A DNA stretch of 64,000 nt from Gallaecimonas mangrovi (GCF_003367375.1 NZ_CP031416.1:1743501-1807500), one strand, 5' to 3'; numbered from the stretch's first letter, positions 26,165-37,436 are shown. The notes: generated from the sequence alone by a model not told the origin. Translations and numbers: made by a program.

Positions 26165-26305
26165 ATTTAATGCAAATCAATTCCGATCCTATAGAAAGCG
26201 GCTATATAAGTGCATAACTGTAAATCCAACATTTATATAACCAATTTTCATTAGAGGGCGAATGATGTTATAGTAATCACTCATTTTTTTGAGGAGTCTT
26301 CTTAC

Positions 26306-27421
26306 ATGTCGACACCAAACTGGCGACGCGCAGTACTGAAAGTGGGCAGTGCCCTGATTGCCCCAGACGGTAATGGATGTAGCGCAAAGTACCTGCTGGC
26401 GATCGCCCGTTTTATTACCCAATGCCGTGAGCGCGGTATTGATATCGTGCTGGTTTCTTCAGGCAGCGTTGCTGCCGGACGCAGTCATTTCGATTTTTCC
26501 CATAACGATCTGCCGGTAAAACTGAAAAAAGCCATGGCGGCGGTGGGGCAAAACGAAATGATGAGCAACTGGTCCCGCTTTTTCGATTTTCCCTGTGCGC
26601 AAGTGCTTTTGACCCACGGTGACTTGGGTGACCGCGAGCGTTACGTTTCCATTAAAAACACCATCGAAGCGTTACTCGAAAACCAAATTCTGCCCATCGT
26701 TAATGAAAACGACACCGTTGCCACCGACGCCATGAAAGTGGGTGACAATGACAATTTGGCGGCGATGGTTGCCACCGTTTCGGATGCTGACACCTTGGTG
26801 ATTTGTTCCGACGTTGATGGGCTTTATGACAAAGACCCAACCGTTTTTCCCGACGCCAAGCGACTGCCGGTGGTTGAAGAAATTGATGACCATATTTTTT
26901 CCCTGGCTGGGCCGCCGCGTAATGCTATCGCCACCGGCGGTATGCGCACCAAGGTAGAAGCGGCTGAAAAAGCCTCAAGCCATGGTATCGACACCTACAT
27001 TGTTAATGGCCGCGACGGCGAGACGTTTGAACAGTTGCTTAGGGGCGACAACCCGGGCACGCTGTTTTGCAAACATCATTCACCGCTGTCTAACCGCAAG
27101 CACTGGTTACGGCATACACTTAAAGCCCACGGGGTAGTGGTGGTAGACCATGGTGCAGCCCAAGCGTTGTTGGAAGATGGTGCTTCCTTGCTCAGTACTG
27201 GTGTTACCGATATCGAAGGGGAGTTTGACCGCGGTGATGCGGTGATTATTCGCGAAGGCGATAAAGCACTGGCCAAAGGTATTTGCCAGTACAGCTCCTG
27301 GGAACTGAATTACCTCAAAGGTCGTCACGCCGGCATTATCAACGACGAAGTTGAGCCCGGACACCCTGAAGAAGTGATCCACCGTGACAACCTGACGATT
27401 CTGGAGGAAAACTATTCATGA
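26306..27421 (+). CDS. proB: Glutamate 5-kinase
   Basis: First step of proline biosynthesis: phosphorylates the gamma-carboxylate of glutamate. The product has 371 residues: an amino-acid kinase domain (VLKVGSALIAP, VLVSSGSVAAGR, PIVNENDTVATD, GDNDNLAAMVA, ATGGMRTKVEAA) and a C-terminal PUA domain from about residue 275 (HGVVVVDHGAAQALLEDGAS). GAGGAG lies before the ATG. The stop codon overlaps the start of proA, so the two are translationally coupled. Confidence 0.97.
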   Translation: MSTPNWRRAVLKVGSALIAPDGNGCSAKYLLAIARFITQCRERGIDIVLVSSGSVAAGRSHFDFSHNDLPVKLKKAMAAVGQNEMMSNWSRFFDFPCAQVLLTHGDLGDRERYVSIKNTIEALLENQILPIVNENDTVATDAMKVGDNDNLAAMVATVSDADTLVICSDVDGLYDKDPTVFPDAKRLPVVEEIDDHIFSLAGPPRNAIATGGMRTKVEAAEKASSHGIDTYIVNGRDGETFEQLLRGDNPGTLFCKHHSPLSNRKHWLRHTLKAHGVVVVDHGAAQALLEDGASLLSTGVTDIEGEFDRGDAVIIREGDKALAKGICQYSSWELNYLKGRHAGIINDEVEPGHPEEVIHRDNLTILEENYS

Positions 27422-28671
27422 TGATGGCCAAAGCCAAAGAATATGCTGTTGCTGCTGCCAAGGCGGCAAAAGTGGTAGCCGGTTTGACCACCGAACAGAA
27501 AAACGCCGTCCTGACCGATATGGCCAAAGCGCTGCGCGCTAACCATGGCGCTATTTTAAAAGGCAATGAGTCTGACATGGCCAATGGCCGTGATAAAGGC
27601 CTGGACGATGCCATGCTAGACCGCTTGCAGCTTACCCCTGAGCGCATTGACGCCATGGCCGATGCCATTGATTTTCTGGTAACACTGCCTGATCCGGTGG
27701 GTGAAAAACGCCCGGTAGAAGTGCGCCCCAATGGCATCAAAGTTGAGAAGATGCGTATTCCGCTGGGTGTGGTGTGCATGATTTATGAAGCGCGCCCCAA
27801 CGTAACCGCTGATGCAGGTGCATTGTGCTTTAAATCCGGTAACGGCGTTATTTTGCGTGGTGGCCGTGAAGCCTTATCGTCAAGCCTGGCGATCGCCAAA
27901 GTGCTGGGCGAGGCCCTTCAAAAACATGGTGTACCTGGCGAAGCCATCACCGTTATTGACGACCCCGATCGCGAACTGATGCTGGCTCTGCTCAAACAAA
28001 CCGATGATATCGACTTGGTTATCCCCCGTGGTGGCGAAGGCCTTATTCGCTTTGTGACCGAGCAAAGCCGCATCCCGGTTATTCAGCATTTTAAAGGCGT
28101 TTGCCATCTGTACGTTGATAAAGACGCAGATCTTGATAAAGCCTTTAACATTCTGATTAACGGTAAAACCCAGCGCACCGGCGTTTGTAACGCCCTAGAA
28201 GGGCTGTTGGTGCACCAGGATGTGGCCGAAACCTTCTTGCCGCGGGTTGCCAAAGCCTTTAGTGACAAAGGCGTTAAAGTGCATGCCGATAGCGCCACCG
28301 TGAATTACTTTGACGGTGCCGACTTGATGAGCGAAAGCGACTACGGCCAGGAATACCTGGCGCTGGAAATTGCCGTTCGCCAAGTCGCGAGTTTTGACGC
28401 CGCCCTTGAGCATATTGCCCGCTTTGGCAGTAAGCACACCGAAGTGATTGTGACTGAAAACCAAACCACCGCAGACGCCTTCCAGGCGCGGGTGGATTCC
28501 GCAGTGGTGATGGCCAACGCCTCTAGCCGTTTTTCTGACGGTGGCGAGCTTGGCTTGGGCGCGGAAATTGGTATTTCGACGTCGAAATTACATGCCTACG
28601 GGCCCATGGGGCTGGAGGCCCTGACCACAGAGAAATTTGTGGTTACCGGAACCGGACAGGTTCGTGAATAA
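27418..28671 (+). CDS. proA: Gamma-glutamyl phosphate reductase
   Basis: Second step of proline synthesis: NADPH reduction of glutamyl-5-phosphate to the semialdehyde. The product has 417 residues of aldehyde-dehydrogenase fold. The catalytic cysteine is in GKTQRTGVCNALEGLL; other family blocks are MIYEARPNVTADAGALC, KSGNGVILRGG and FSDGGELGLGAEIGIST. Three ATG codons in a row begin the frame; the first overlaps the proB stop. A strong terminator ends the operon. Confidence 0.97.
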   Translation: MMMAKAKEYAVAAAKAAKVVAGLTTEQKNAVLTDMAKALRANHGAILKGNESDMANGRDKGLDDAMLDRLQLTPERIDAMADAIDFLVTLPDPVGEKRPVEVRPNGIKVEKMRIPLGVVCMIYEARPNVTADAGALCFKSGNGVILRGGREALSSSLAIAKVLGEALQKHGVPGEAITVIDDPDRELMLALLKQTDDIDLVIPRGGEGLIRFVTEQSRIPVIQHFKGVCHLYVDKDADLDKAFNILINGKTQRTGVCNALEGLLVHQDVAETFLPRVAKAFSDKGVKVHADSATVNYFDGADLMSESDYGQEYLALEIAVRQVASFDAALEHIARFGSKHTEVIVTENQTTADAFQARVDSAVVMANASSRFSDGGELGLGAEIGISTSKLHAYGPMGLEALTTEKFVVTGTGQVRE

Positions 28672-28674
28672 TTT

Positions 28675-28706
28675 CAAGATCCGGCCTTGGCCGGATCTTT
28701 TTTTTC
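28675..28706 (+). terminator. Intrinsic terminator of proBA
   Basis: AGATCCGGCC / GGCCGGATCT stem followed by eight T residues. Confidence 0.9.
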
Positions 28707-28750
28707 ACGTAGGCTGAGAATGGTTCTTAACAAAAACATCGGGCCTTGTT

Positions 28751-29407
28751 ATGCAAATTACTGTCGGTCACGGTTATCCCTTTCGCGAGGAGCTGGCCAA
28801 CACTATCACTCATGGTCTGGGTGTGTTCTGCTCCATCGCTGGCGGCGGCGTGCTTATCGCTATGGCAGCGGTTTATGGCGACGCTTGGCAAATCGTCTCA
28901 GCCTCGATTTTTGTCGGTGCGCTGTTAATGCTCTACACCGCATCAACGCTGTATCACGCCATTCCCCACGAAAATGCCAAAGCCAGGCTTAAAATTTTCG
29001 ACCACTGCGCCATTTTTGTACTGATCGCCGGTACCTATACTCCCTTTACCTTAATTGGTTTGCGCGGGCCCTGGGGCTGGAGCCTGTTTGGCACTATCTG
29101 GGGGCTAGCGGCGCTGGGTATTGCCTTCAAAATTTTCTTTACCGGCCGGTTTCGGGCGGTATCAACACTGATTTATGTGGCCATGGGCTGGTTGGTGGTC
29201 ATTGCCATTAAACCCATGAGTGAAGCGCTAACCTCCATGGAGCTGCAATGGCTAGTGCTGGGCGGCCTGTTTTATACCCTTGGCACTATTTTCTATATGC
29301 TGCGCCGCATTCCTTTTGGCCATGCCATCTGGCACTGTTTTGTACTGGGCGGCAGTGTGTGCCATTACGCCGCGGTACTTTTGCAGGTCACCAGCCCCAA
29401 TAGCTGA
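28751..29407 (+). CDS. Hemolysin III family membrane protein (TrhA/YqfA-like)
   Basis: The 218-residue protein has seven membrane segments and belongs to the PAQR/hemolysin III superfamily. The three metal-site motifs are present: STLYHAIPH in helix 2, FDHCAIFVLIAGTYTPF in helix 3, and HAIWHCFVLGGSVCHY in helix 7. In E. coli the homologue affects membrane energetics. Despite the name, haemolysis is not established for such members. It is transcribed alone and followed by a terminator. Confidence 0.92.
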   Translation: MQITVGHGYPFREELANTITHGLGVFCSIAGGGVLIAMAAVYGDAWQIVSASIFVGALLMLYTASTLYHAIPHENAKARLKIFDHCAIFVLIAGTYTPFTLIGLRGPWGWSLFGTIWGLAALGIAFKIFFTGRFRAVSTLIYVAMGWLVVIAIKPMSEALTSMELQWLVLGGLFYTLGTIFYMLRRIPFGHAIWHCFVLGGSVCHYAAVLLQVTSPNS

Positions 29408-29422
29408 TTGGCCAATTGTGAG

Positions 29423-29449
29423 AAAAAGGCGCCTGTCGGCGCCTTTTTC
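29423..29449 (+). terminator. Intrinsic terminator after the hemolysin III gene
   Basis: AAAAAGGCGCC / GGCGCCTTTTT hairpin. Confidence 0.88.
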
Positions 29450-29490
29450 ATTTGCCTTGGCAAGGTGGCAAAAATCGTTTATTTTGGTAT

Positions 29491-29510
29491 TTATGTAAGC
29501 ACTTACGTAA
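29491..29510. promoter_or_regulatory. Near-perfect palindrome in front of the MarR-GNAT gene
   Basis: TTATGTAAGCACTTACGTAA is a 20-bp palindrome with central mismatches only. It ends 11 bp before the ATG of a gene encoding a MarR-type DNA-binding domain. The size and position fit an autoregulatory MarR operator; that binding is inferred. Confidence 0.6.
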
Positions 29511-29521
29511 CTGGTGTTTTT

Positions 29522-30466
29522 ATGGATTTTTATACCTTGGCAGGGCCCATGGCACTGGGCAGCCGCTTGCGCCGCCTTGCCGAACGTTTTACTCAGGATG
29601 CCGAAAAGATTTATCGCCACTATGACGTGGAGCTGGATCCGCGTTGGTTTCCAGTGTTTTACATGCTTGCAAACAAAGGCTGTAGCGGTATTGGTGTGCT
29701 GGCTGAAGATGTAGGGCAAAGCCATGCAGCCGTTAGCCAAGTGGTCAAAGCCATGGCTAAAAAAGGCCTGGTAACGGTTAATAAACAGGCCGCAGATGGC
29801 AGAGTCAGTGAGGTGTCTTTGACCGCTAAAGGCCAAGCGCAAGCCGCGAATCTGGCTCAGCAATGTGAAGATGTGGGCGCCGTGGTGAATAGTTTGTTGG
29901 CTAAGACACAGTCACAACTCTGGGCTGAGCTTGATACGTTGGAATACGAGCTGACCAAGTTAAGCCTGTTTGAACGGGTAGAGGACTTGTTGCAGACAAG
30001 GCAACAAAGCCAGCTGGCGTTGGTTCCTTTCTCTGGCCAATACCAAGAGGCCTTCAAGGCACTGAACGTGCATTGGATAAGCCAGCACTGGACTCTGGAG
30101 CCTAGCGACTTTAAGGCGCTCGATAACCCGGTAGAGAACATCATTGCTAAGGGCGGCTACATTGTCATGGCCCTTTACCAAGGTCGCGCCGTTGGGAGTT
30201 GCGCGCTGATACCGCTGGCAGGTGGCGACTTTGAGCTTGCCAAGATGGCCGTTGATGAAAACATGCGTGGCAGCGGTATTGGGCTAATGCTAGGAGAACA
30301 TATTATTGCTAAAGCGCGGCAGCTCGGAGCAAAACGGTTGTATTTAGAGAGTAATAGCCTGCTGGTGCCAGCAGTTAATCTGTATCGAAAGCTTGGCTTT
30401 ACCGCCGTTAAAGGGCCGGCTTCACCTTATCAGCGCTGTAATGTGCAAATGGAAATGCTGCTGTAA
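29522..30466 (+). CDS. MarR-type regulator fused to a GNAT acetyltransferase
   Basis: The product has 314 residues. Residues 1-140 form a winged-helix MarR domain (GVLAEDVGQSHAAVSQVVKA for the recognition helix, then KKGLVTVNKQAADGRVSEVS for the wing). Residues 160-314 form a GNAT acetyltransferase (MAVDENMRGSGIGLMLGEHI is the acetyl-CoA motif R/Q-x-x-G-x-G/A; LYRKLGFTAV is motif B). This fusion is a known family. The start was placed at the ATG at 29522, just after the palindrome; the frame is open further upstream across the preceding terminator, which cannot be coding. Confidence 0.9.
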   Translation: MDFYTLAGPMALGSRLRRLAERFTQDAEKIYRHYDVELDPRWFPVFYMLANKGCSGIGVLAEDVGQSHAAVSQVVKAMAKKGLVTVNKQAADGRVSEVSLTAKGQAQAANLAQQCEDVGAVVNSLLAKTQSQLWAELDTLEYELTKLSLFERVEDLLQTRQQSQLALVPFSGQYQEAFKALNVHWISQHWTLEPSDFKALDNPVENIIAKGGYIVMALYQGRAVGSCALIPLAGGDFELAKMAVDENMRGSGIGLMLGEHIIAKARQLGAKRLYLESNSLLVPAVNLYRKLGFTAVKGPASPYQRCNVQMEMLL

Positions 30467-30493
30467 AAAAGCCCGCAAATGCGGGCTTTTTTT
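30465..30493. terminator. Bidirectional terminator between the MarR-GNAT gene and alaA
   Basis: AAAAGCCCGC / GCGGGCTTTT hairpin with A and T runs, between convergent genes. Confidence 0.88.
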
Positions 30494-31722
30494 CAGGCCG
30501 CCGAGGGGGCGACGGCTTCGGCTCTTTGGTCAAGATAATGACCAAAACGGCTAATGGCATCGGTGAGCACTTCTTTTGGCGGCAGGAACACAATGCGCAG
30601 GTGGTCTGGGGTGGGGTAGTGAAAACCGGTGCCTTGCACCAGCAAAATGTGTTCTTTACGCAGCAGGTCGAGTACCAGGCCTTCATCGTCGCTAATGGCA
30701 AACCGTTTTGGGTCCAAGCGCGGGAAAAGGTAGAGGCCACCTTGTGGCTTAACGCAGCTAACCCCTTCAATGTTACTGAGCATCTCAAAGGCCAAATCCC
30801 GCTGCTGGCAAAGGCGGCCTGTTGGCAGCAAGAGTGGCTGAATGCTGTCTGGCTCACCGAGTGCCGCCACTAAGGCATGTTGGCTCGGTACGTTGGCGCA
30901 CAGCCGCATATTGGCCAGCATATTAAGGCCTTCAATATAATCGCGGGCGTTATCAGTGTGGCCCGATACCATCAGCCAGCCTTGGCGAAAACCGGCCGCT
31001 AAATAGGCTTTAGAAAGGCCATTAAAGGTTAGGGTGACCACATCGTCACTGAGCGCCGCCATCGGGTGATGCACGGCGCCGTCATAGAGAATTTGGTCGT
31101 ATATCTCGTCAGCAAAGAGCACCAGCTGATGTTCGCGCGCAATCTCAATCAATGCTTGCAGCATGGCTTTGCTATAAACCGCCCCGGTTGGGTTGTTGGG
31201 GTTAATCACCACCAAGCCGCGGGTGCGGGGGGTAATTTTGCTGCGAATATCGTCTAGATCGGGCTGCCAGCCGTTGGACTCGTCGCAGCGATAATGTACG
31301 GCATTACCGCCGGCCAGTACCGTACAAGCCGTCCACAAGGGGTAATCGGGGGCGGGCAATAAAATCTCATCGCCGTTATTGACCAGTGCCTGCAGGCTCA
31401 TTTGAATAAGTTCACTGACGCCGTTACCGATATAAATATGCTCGGCTGAGGCGCGCGCAACCCCCTTTGCCTGGTAATGGCGGCTAATCAGCTCGCGGGC
31501 GGCGGGCAGGCCTTTGGCATCGCAATAGCCCTGGCTTTGGTGCAGGTTGGCGCCAATGGCGTCAAGCAGGGCGGGTGGGGCGGTAAAACCAAAAGGGGCA
31601 GGGTTACCAATGTTGAGCTTAAGGATCTGCTCGCCGGCCGCCTCAAGTCGCGCTGCCTCCGCGATCACTGGACCGCGAATATCGTAACAGACATCTTTGA
31701 GTTTGGCCGATTTGGTATGCAT
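30493..31722 (-). CDS. alaA: Alanine-synthesising aminotransferase AlaA
   Basis: PLP-dependent glutamate-pyruvate aminotransferase of 409 residues. It closely follows E. coli AlaA: LKDVCYDIRGPV at the start, LKLNIGNPAPFGF, IYIGNGVSELI, PAPDYPLWTA, NPNNPTGAVYSK, FADEIYDQILYD and FNGLSKAYLAAGFRQGW, which holds the PLP lysine, then MRLCANVPSQHA. I chose the ATG at 31722, where the homology begins; the frame is open 21 codons upstream. Confidence 0.93.
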   Translation of the reverse strand: MHTKSAKLKDVCYDIRGPVIAEAARLEAAGEQILKLNIGNPAPFGFTAPPALLDAIGANLHQSQGYCDAKGLPAARELISRHYQAKGVARASAEHIYIGNGVSELIQMSLQALVNNGDEILLPAPDYPLWTACTVLAGGNAVHYRCDESNGWQPDLDDIRSKITPRTRGLVVINPNNPTGAVYSKAMLQALIEIAREHQLVLFADEIYDQILYDGAVHHPMAALSDDVVTLTFNGLSKAYLAAGFRQGWLMVSGHTDNARDYIEGLNMLANMRLCANVPSQHALVAALGEPDSIQPLLLPTGRLCQQRDLAFEMLSNIEGVSCVKPQGGLYLFPRLDPKRFAISDDEGLVLDLLRKEHILLVQGTGFHYPTPDHLRIVFLPPKEVLTDAISRFGHYLDQRAEAVAPSAA

Positions 31723-31847
31723 AACAGCAAGTTCCCCGAGATAAGCAATGTTCCTCACAGTGCTGCTTGGGTTCTTTGATGTCAATGACCGAAAGGGGAA
31801 ATTTAAAGACCGATTAAGCCTATGAAAATAACCGGAATTTAAAACGG

Positions 31848-32858
31848 TTAATTATTACGCTCACCCCGAAGGTTCACTAGCATTTGCTCACGTATTTCCT
31901 GAACATTAAGGCCTTGGCTGAAAAGAAAATGCAGCTTGGTGAGCGTTGCCTCTACTGTCATGTCGCCACCGGATATCACGCCGCTGGCAGCAAGGCCGGT
32001 GCCGGTGGCATAGCCGGTCATATTCACCGCCCCCTTAAAACACTGGCTGAGGTTAATTACCACAATGCCGTTCGCCGATGCTGCCGAGAGCGCTTTGAGT
32101 AATTTCGGGTTAGAAGGCGCATTACCCACCCCGTAGCTTTGCAAAATCAGGGCCTTAACCGGCTGCTGAATAAGGTTACTGATAATGGCAGGGTCGATGC
32201 CCGGGTAAAGGCGCACCATGCCAATAGGTTGTGGGGTGATGTGGTGTACCTTCAGCTCGCCCTTGGCGACTAAGGCATCTTTGTTGGGCACTTTGCTGAT
32301 TTGAATGCCCGCTTCCAATAGCGGCGGGAAATTGGGTGAGGCGAAAGCATCAAAGCCGTCGGCATGGGCCTTGGTGGCACGGTTGCCACGAAAGAGCTGG
32401 TTATTAAAGAAAAGGCCCACCTCGTTAATGGGGTATTCGGCCGCCAGATACAGGGCCGTCAGCAGGTTTTCCTGGCCGTCAGAGCGCAGCGCCGACAGGG
32501 GAATTTGTGAACCGGTTACAATCACCGGTTTGCCTAGATTTTCCAGCATGAACGAAAGCGCCGAGGCGGTGTAAGCCATGGTGTCGGTGCCATGCAAAAT
32601 AACAAAACCGTCGTATTGCTGGTAATGCTGGGCGATGTCATCGGCGATATGCTGCCAGTCGTCTGGCGTCATATCGGAGCTGTCCATCAGTGGCTGATAT
32701 TCGTGAATATCAAAATCGGGCATTTCTGGGCGCTGAAAATCGGGATGTTGCTTAACGTGCTGCACCAGAAAACCCGGCACCGGCACATAGCCTTTGGCGG
32801 ATTTTTGCATACCAATGGTGCCACCGGTGTAAGCCACATAAATACGTTTCTTCGCCAT
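31848..32858 (-). CDS. ansA: Type I (cytoplasmic) L-asparaginase
   Basis: Hydrolyses asparagine to aspartate and ammonia in the cytoplasm. The product has 336 residues with no signal peptide, matching the type I length. The first catalytic threonine is in YVAYTGGTIGM and the second in ILHGTDTMAYTAS; VTGSQIPLSALRSDGQEN and FNNQLFRGNRATK are family blocks. AAGGAG lies 7 bases before the ATG at 32858; a TTG one codon earlier is less well spaced. It follows sppA's neighbourhood order in Shewanella-like genomes and is transcribed in the same direction as sppA, after a terminator. Confidence 0.95.
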   Translation of the reverse strand: MAKKRIYVAYTGGTIGMQKSAKGYVPVPGFLVQHVKQHPDFQRPEMPDFDIHEYQPLMDSSDMTPDDWQHIADDIAQHYQQYDGFVILHGTDTMAYTASALSFMLENLGKPVIVTGSQIPLSALRSDGQENLLTALYLAAEYPINEVGLFFNNQLFRGNRATKAHADGFDAFASPNFPPLLEAGIQISKVPNKDALVAKGELKVHHITPQPIGMVRLYPGIDPAIISNLIQQPVKALILQSYGVGNAPSNPKLLKALSAASANGIVVINLSQCFKGAVNMTGYATGTGLAASGVISGGDMTVEATLTKLHFLFSQGLNVQEIREQMLVNLRGERNN

Positions 32859-32893
32859 CAAACTGCTCCTTCGACGCTTTGGCGCGCATTATA

Positions 32894-32923
32894 AGAAAAA
32901 ACCGGGCCAAAGCCCGGTTTTTT
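32894..32923 (-). terminator. Intrinsic terminator after sppA
   Basis: AAACCGGGC / GCCCGGTTT hairpin with T run on the minus strand, between sppA and ansA. Confidence 0.85.
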
Positions 32924-32939
32924 CTGGTCCAACAACTTG

Positions 32940-34778
32940 TTAGTTGAAGTTGCAATCACGGCAGTACATGTACATGCCTTGCGGATCTTTCATATCAACC
33001 AGTGGTGACACATCGCTATCGAGGCTGGCGAGAATTTTGCTCAGCCAAGGATATTTTTGGGTTTGTACACTGGCGGCCATTTGCGCTGCATCACCAAAGA
33101 TAGTTTGAATAAACTGCTGTTTGGGTGTGAGTTTTTTCACAACATTTTCAACGCTGTAGTGAGTTAGGTTAGCCATTTTGGCCGCATCCTTAATGGCCAG
33201 CTGTTCGTCGCCTAACTTATCTACCAGGCCAAGTTTTTTGGCTTGAGTACCAATCCAGATGTGGCCTTGGGCAATTTTATTAACGTCTTCTTTCGACATG
33301 TGGCGGTTTTTAGCCACCAGGGTCAGGAAGCGGTCATAGCCTTTTTCGACATTGCCTTGAATGATTTTCTTCAGGTTGTCAGACAGCGGCCGGGTGAGGG
33401 TAGTACCGGCATATTCAGAGGTACCAACCCCGTCGCTGTGCACGCCTATGGCGTCCAGGCTGTTTTCAAAGGTGGCCAGCATGCCGAAGATACCAATAGA
33501 GCCGGTAAGGGTAGTGGGGTGGGCAATAATTTCGTCAGCACTGGCGGAGATCCAGTAGCCACCGGATGCTGCATAAGTACCCATGGAAACCACCACCGGC
33601 TTGCCGGCCTTTTTCAGGGCCAACAGTTCCTGGTGAATAATTTCACTGGCAAAGGCGCTGCCGCCGGGGCTGTCTACCCGCAGCACCACCGCTTTGATGT
33701 CTTTATCAAAACGGGCTTGGCGAATCAGGGCGGCAATGGAGTCACCACCGGACATATTCACCGGCGCGGTGCCGTCAACAATTTCGCCTTGCGCCACAAT
33801 CACGCCCACTTTCGGGCCTTTTTTCGGCACGTCGAATTTGGGGTGGATAATAGACAAATAGTCGTCGTAGCTAATGTGGCGGAAGCTGTGCTCGTCGTTT
33901 TCGCCCACATCGGCAATTAATGCCTGCTCCATGTCGTTGCGGGTCATTAGTTTGTCTACCAGGCCTTCTTTTAAGGCTAGCTGGGCAAAGTCAGAACCGG
34001 CAGCGGCAAAGCGCTCGGGCAGGTTGTTCAGCATGTCGTCCAGCGCACCGGCTTTAAGGTGGCGCAGGGCAACAATCTTGTCTTGATATTGTCCCCAAAG
34101 GGCGTTCAAGAAGGTGCGGTTGGCGTCTTTGGCAGCATCGGACATATCGTCGCGAATGTATGGCTCAACCGCCGATTTAAAGGTGCCCACCCGGAACACA
34201 TGGGTAGTGACCTTCAGCTTGTCGAGCAGCGACTTGTAATAAAGGCGATAGCGGCCAAAACCGTCGATGGACATAAAGCCGTCTTTATTCAGGTAAACCT
34301 TGTTGGCGTAAGCCGCTAACAGGTATTGGCCCTGGGTGTAGTAGTCACCAATGGCAACCACTTGCTTGCCACTTTTCTTGAAGTCTTCAATGGCATCGCC
34401 AATGGTCATCAGCTTGTCTGGGCTGGAGGTGTAAAGGCCACCGAGTTTTAGCACCAGCATTTTGATGCGGTTGTCATCCTTGGCATTTTTAATGACATCA
34501 AGCACATCGCTCATCTGCATTTCCGGCGGTTCGCTAGAACCTTGCAGTTCCTGGGTGACCGCTTTAAAGGGGTCAACCTGCTTGGCTTTTTCTACCAGCA
34601 CACCGTCAAGGTTCAGTACCAGCGCACCGTCTTTCGGCACTTCCGGGCCTTTGTCTTCGCCCAGTGAACTGATAATGGCAACCACGATAACAAGCACCAA
34701 CAGGCTCATTACCAGCCGACGCAGGCCATTAAGTGCCTGCCAGATAAATGAAAAGACCTTTTTCAACATGGTCAGCAT
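32940..34778 (-). CDS. sppA: Signal peptide peptidase SppA, 67K type
   Basis: Inner-membrane serine protease that degrades cleaved signal peptides. The product has 612 residues, a membrane anchor at 20-40 (LRRLVMSLLVLVIVVAII), and two tandem ClpP-like domains as in the E. coli 67-kDa type. The general-base lysine lies in FRVGTFKSAVEPY of the first domain; the nucleophilic serine lies in VDSPGGSAFASEII of the second. The C-terminus ends with a CRDC pair that I do not see as a standard feature. GGAAG lies upstream of the chosen ATG. Confidence 0.95.
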   Translation of the reverse strand: MLTMLKKVFSFIWQALNGLRRLVMSLLVLVIVVAIISSLGEDKGPEVPKDGALVLNLDGVLVEKAKQVDPFKAVTQELQGSSEPPEMQMSDVLDVIKNAKDDNRIKMLVLKLGGLYTSSPDKLMTIGDAIEDFKKSGKQVVAIGDYYTQGQYLLAAYANKVYLNKDGFMSIDGFGRYRLYYKSLLDKLKVTTHVFRVGTFKSAVEPYIRDDMSDAAKDANRTFLNALWGQYQDKIVALRHLKAGALDDMLNNLPERFAAAGSDFAQLALKEGLVDKLMTRNDMEQALIADVGENDEHSFRHISYDDYLSIIHPKFDVPKKGPKVGVIVAQGEIVDGTAPVNMSGGDSIAALIRQARFDKDIKAVVLRVDSPGGSAFASEIIHQELLALKKAGKPVVVSMGTYAASGGYWISASADEIIAHPTTLTGSIGIFGMLATFENSLDAIGVHSDGVGTSEYAGTTLTRPLSDNLKKIIQGNVEKGYDRFLTLVAKNRHMSKEDVNKIAQGHIWIGTQAKKLGLVDKLGDEQLAIKDAAKMANLTHYSVENVVKKLTPKQQFIQTIFGDAAQMAASVQTQKYPWLSKILASLDSDVSPLVDMKDPQGMYMYCRDCNFN

Positions 34779-34863
34779 GGTGTCGAATGCTTCCTTGTAT
34801 TGGGGGATATTCGCATGCTAGGGGAATCCGGCGACAATGCGAAGCTGAATTTGTAACGTTTTG

Positions 34864-34892
34864 TTGATTCCAACTCATCCGATGAGTACGCT
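34864..34892 (+). promoter_or_regulatory. fadH promoter with a palindromic operator in the spacer
   Basis: TTGATT (34864-34869) and TACGCT (34887-34892) are 17 bp apart and are plausible -35 and -10 boxes. Between them lies the 15-bp palindrome ACTCATCCGATGAGT (34873-34887). Its layout resembles FadR-type sites (CTGGTC-N-GACCAG) but the half-site bases differ, so the binding protein is uncertain. Confidence 0.5.
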
Positions 34893-34895
34893 TGA

Positions 34896-36950
<2,055 letters not shown>

Positions 36951-36964
36951 AGAGGGCCAGATAA

Positions 36965-36995
36965 GAAAAAGGCCAGGAAAACCTGGCCTTGCTTA
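36965..36995. terminator. Bidirectional terminator between fadH and fur
   Basis: AAGGCCAGG / CCTGGCCTT stem with A and T-rich flanks, between convergent genes. Confidence 0.75.
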
Positions 36996-37436
36996 TTCTT
37001 CGCCGCGGCGGCGTTTTTCACAGGCTTCAGTGTCGAGGCATTCGCCATAGAGATAAAGGCTGTGGTGGGTCAGTTTGATGTTATTGGCTTTCGCCACATC
37101 TTTCTGCCGTTGTTCAATTACATCATCAATAAATTCAACCACTAAGCCGCATTTCAGGCAAACCAGATGGTCGTGATGGTGTTTCTGTGAAAGCTCAAAA
37201 ACCGACTTGCCGCCTTCGAAGTGGTGGCGGGTCACGATACCGGCATCATCAAACTGGTTCAGTACGCGATATACGGTAGCAAGGCCGATCTCTTCACCCA
37301 GCTCAATGAGCTTTTTGTAGAGATCTTCGGCACTGATGTGCTGGAAGTCGGGCTGTTGCAACAACTCCAGGATCTTGACTCGCGGCAAGGTGACCTTAAG
37401 GCCAGCATCTCTAAGTGCTTGATTCTCGTCCGGCAT
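36993..37436 (-). CDS. fur: Ferric uptake regulator Fur
   Basis: Iron-dependent repressor of 147 residues. The N-terminal winged helix is LKVTLPRVKILELLQQP to ISAEDLYKKLIELGEEIGLATVYRVL; the metal site has HHHDHLVCLKCG with the CxxC pair, and a second pair in GECLDTEAC. The length and motifs are those of Fur and not Zur, so the Zur expected for the zinc operon lies elsewhere. A TATAAA box precedes it. In many relatives fur directly follows fldA; here a DUF4442 gene sits between them on the other strand. Confidence 0.96.
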   Translation of the reverse strand: MPDENQALRDAGLKVTLPRVKILELLQQPDFQHISAEDLYKKLIELGEEIGLATVYRVLNQFDDAGIVTRHHFEGGKSVFELSQKHHHDHLVCLKCGLVVEFIDDVIEQRQKDVAKANNIKLTHHSLYLYGECLDTEACEKRRRGEE

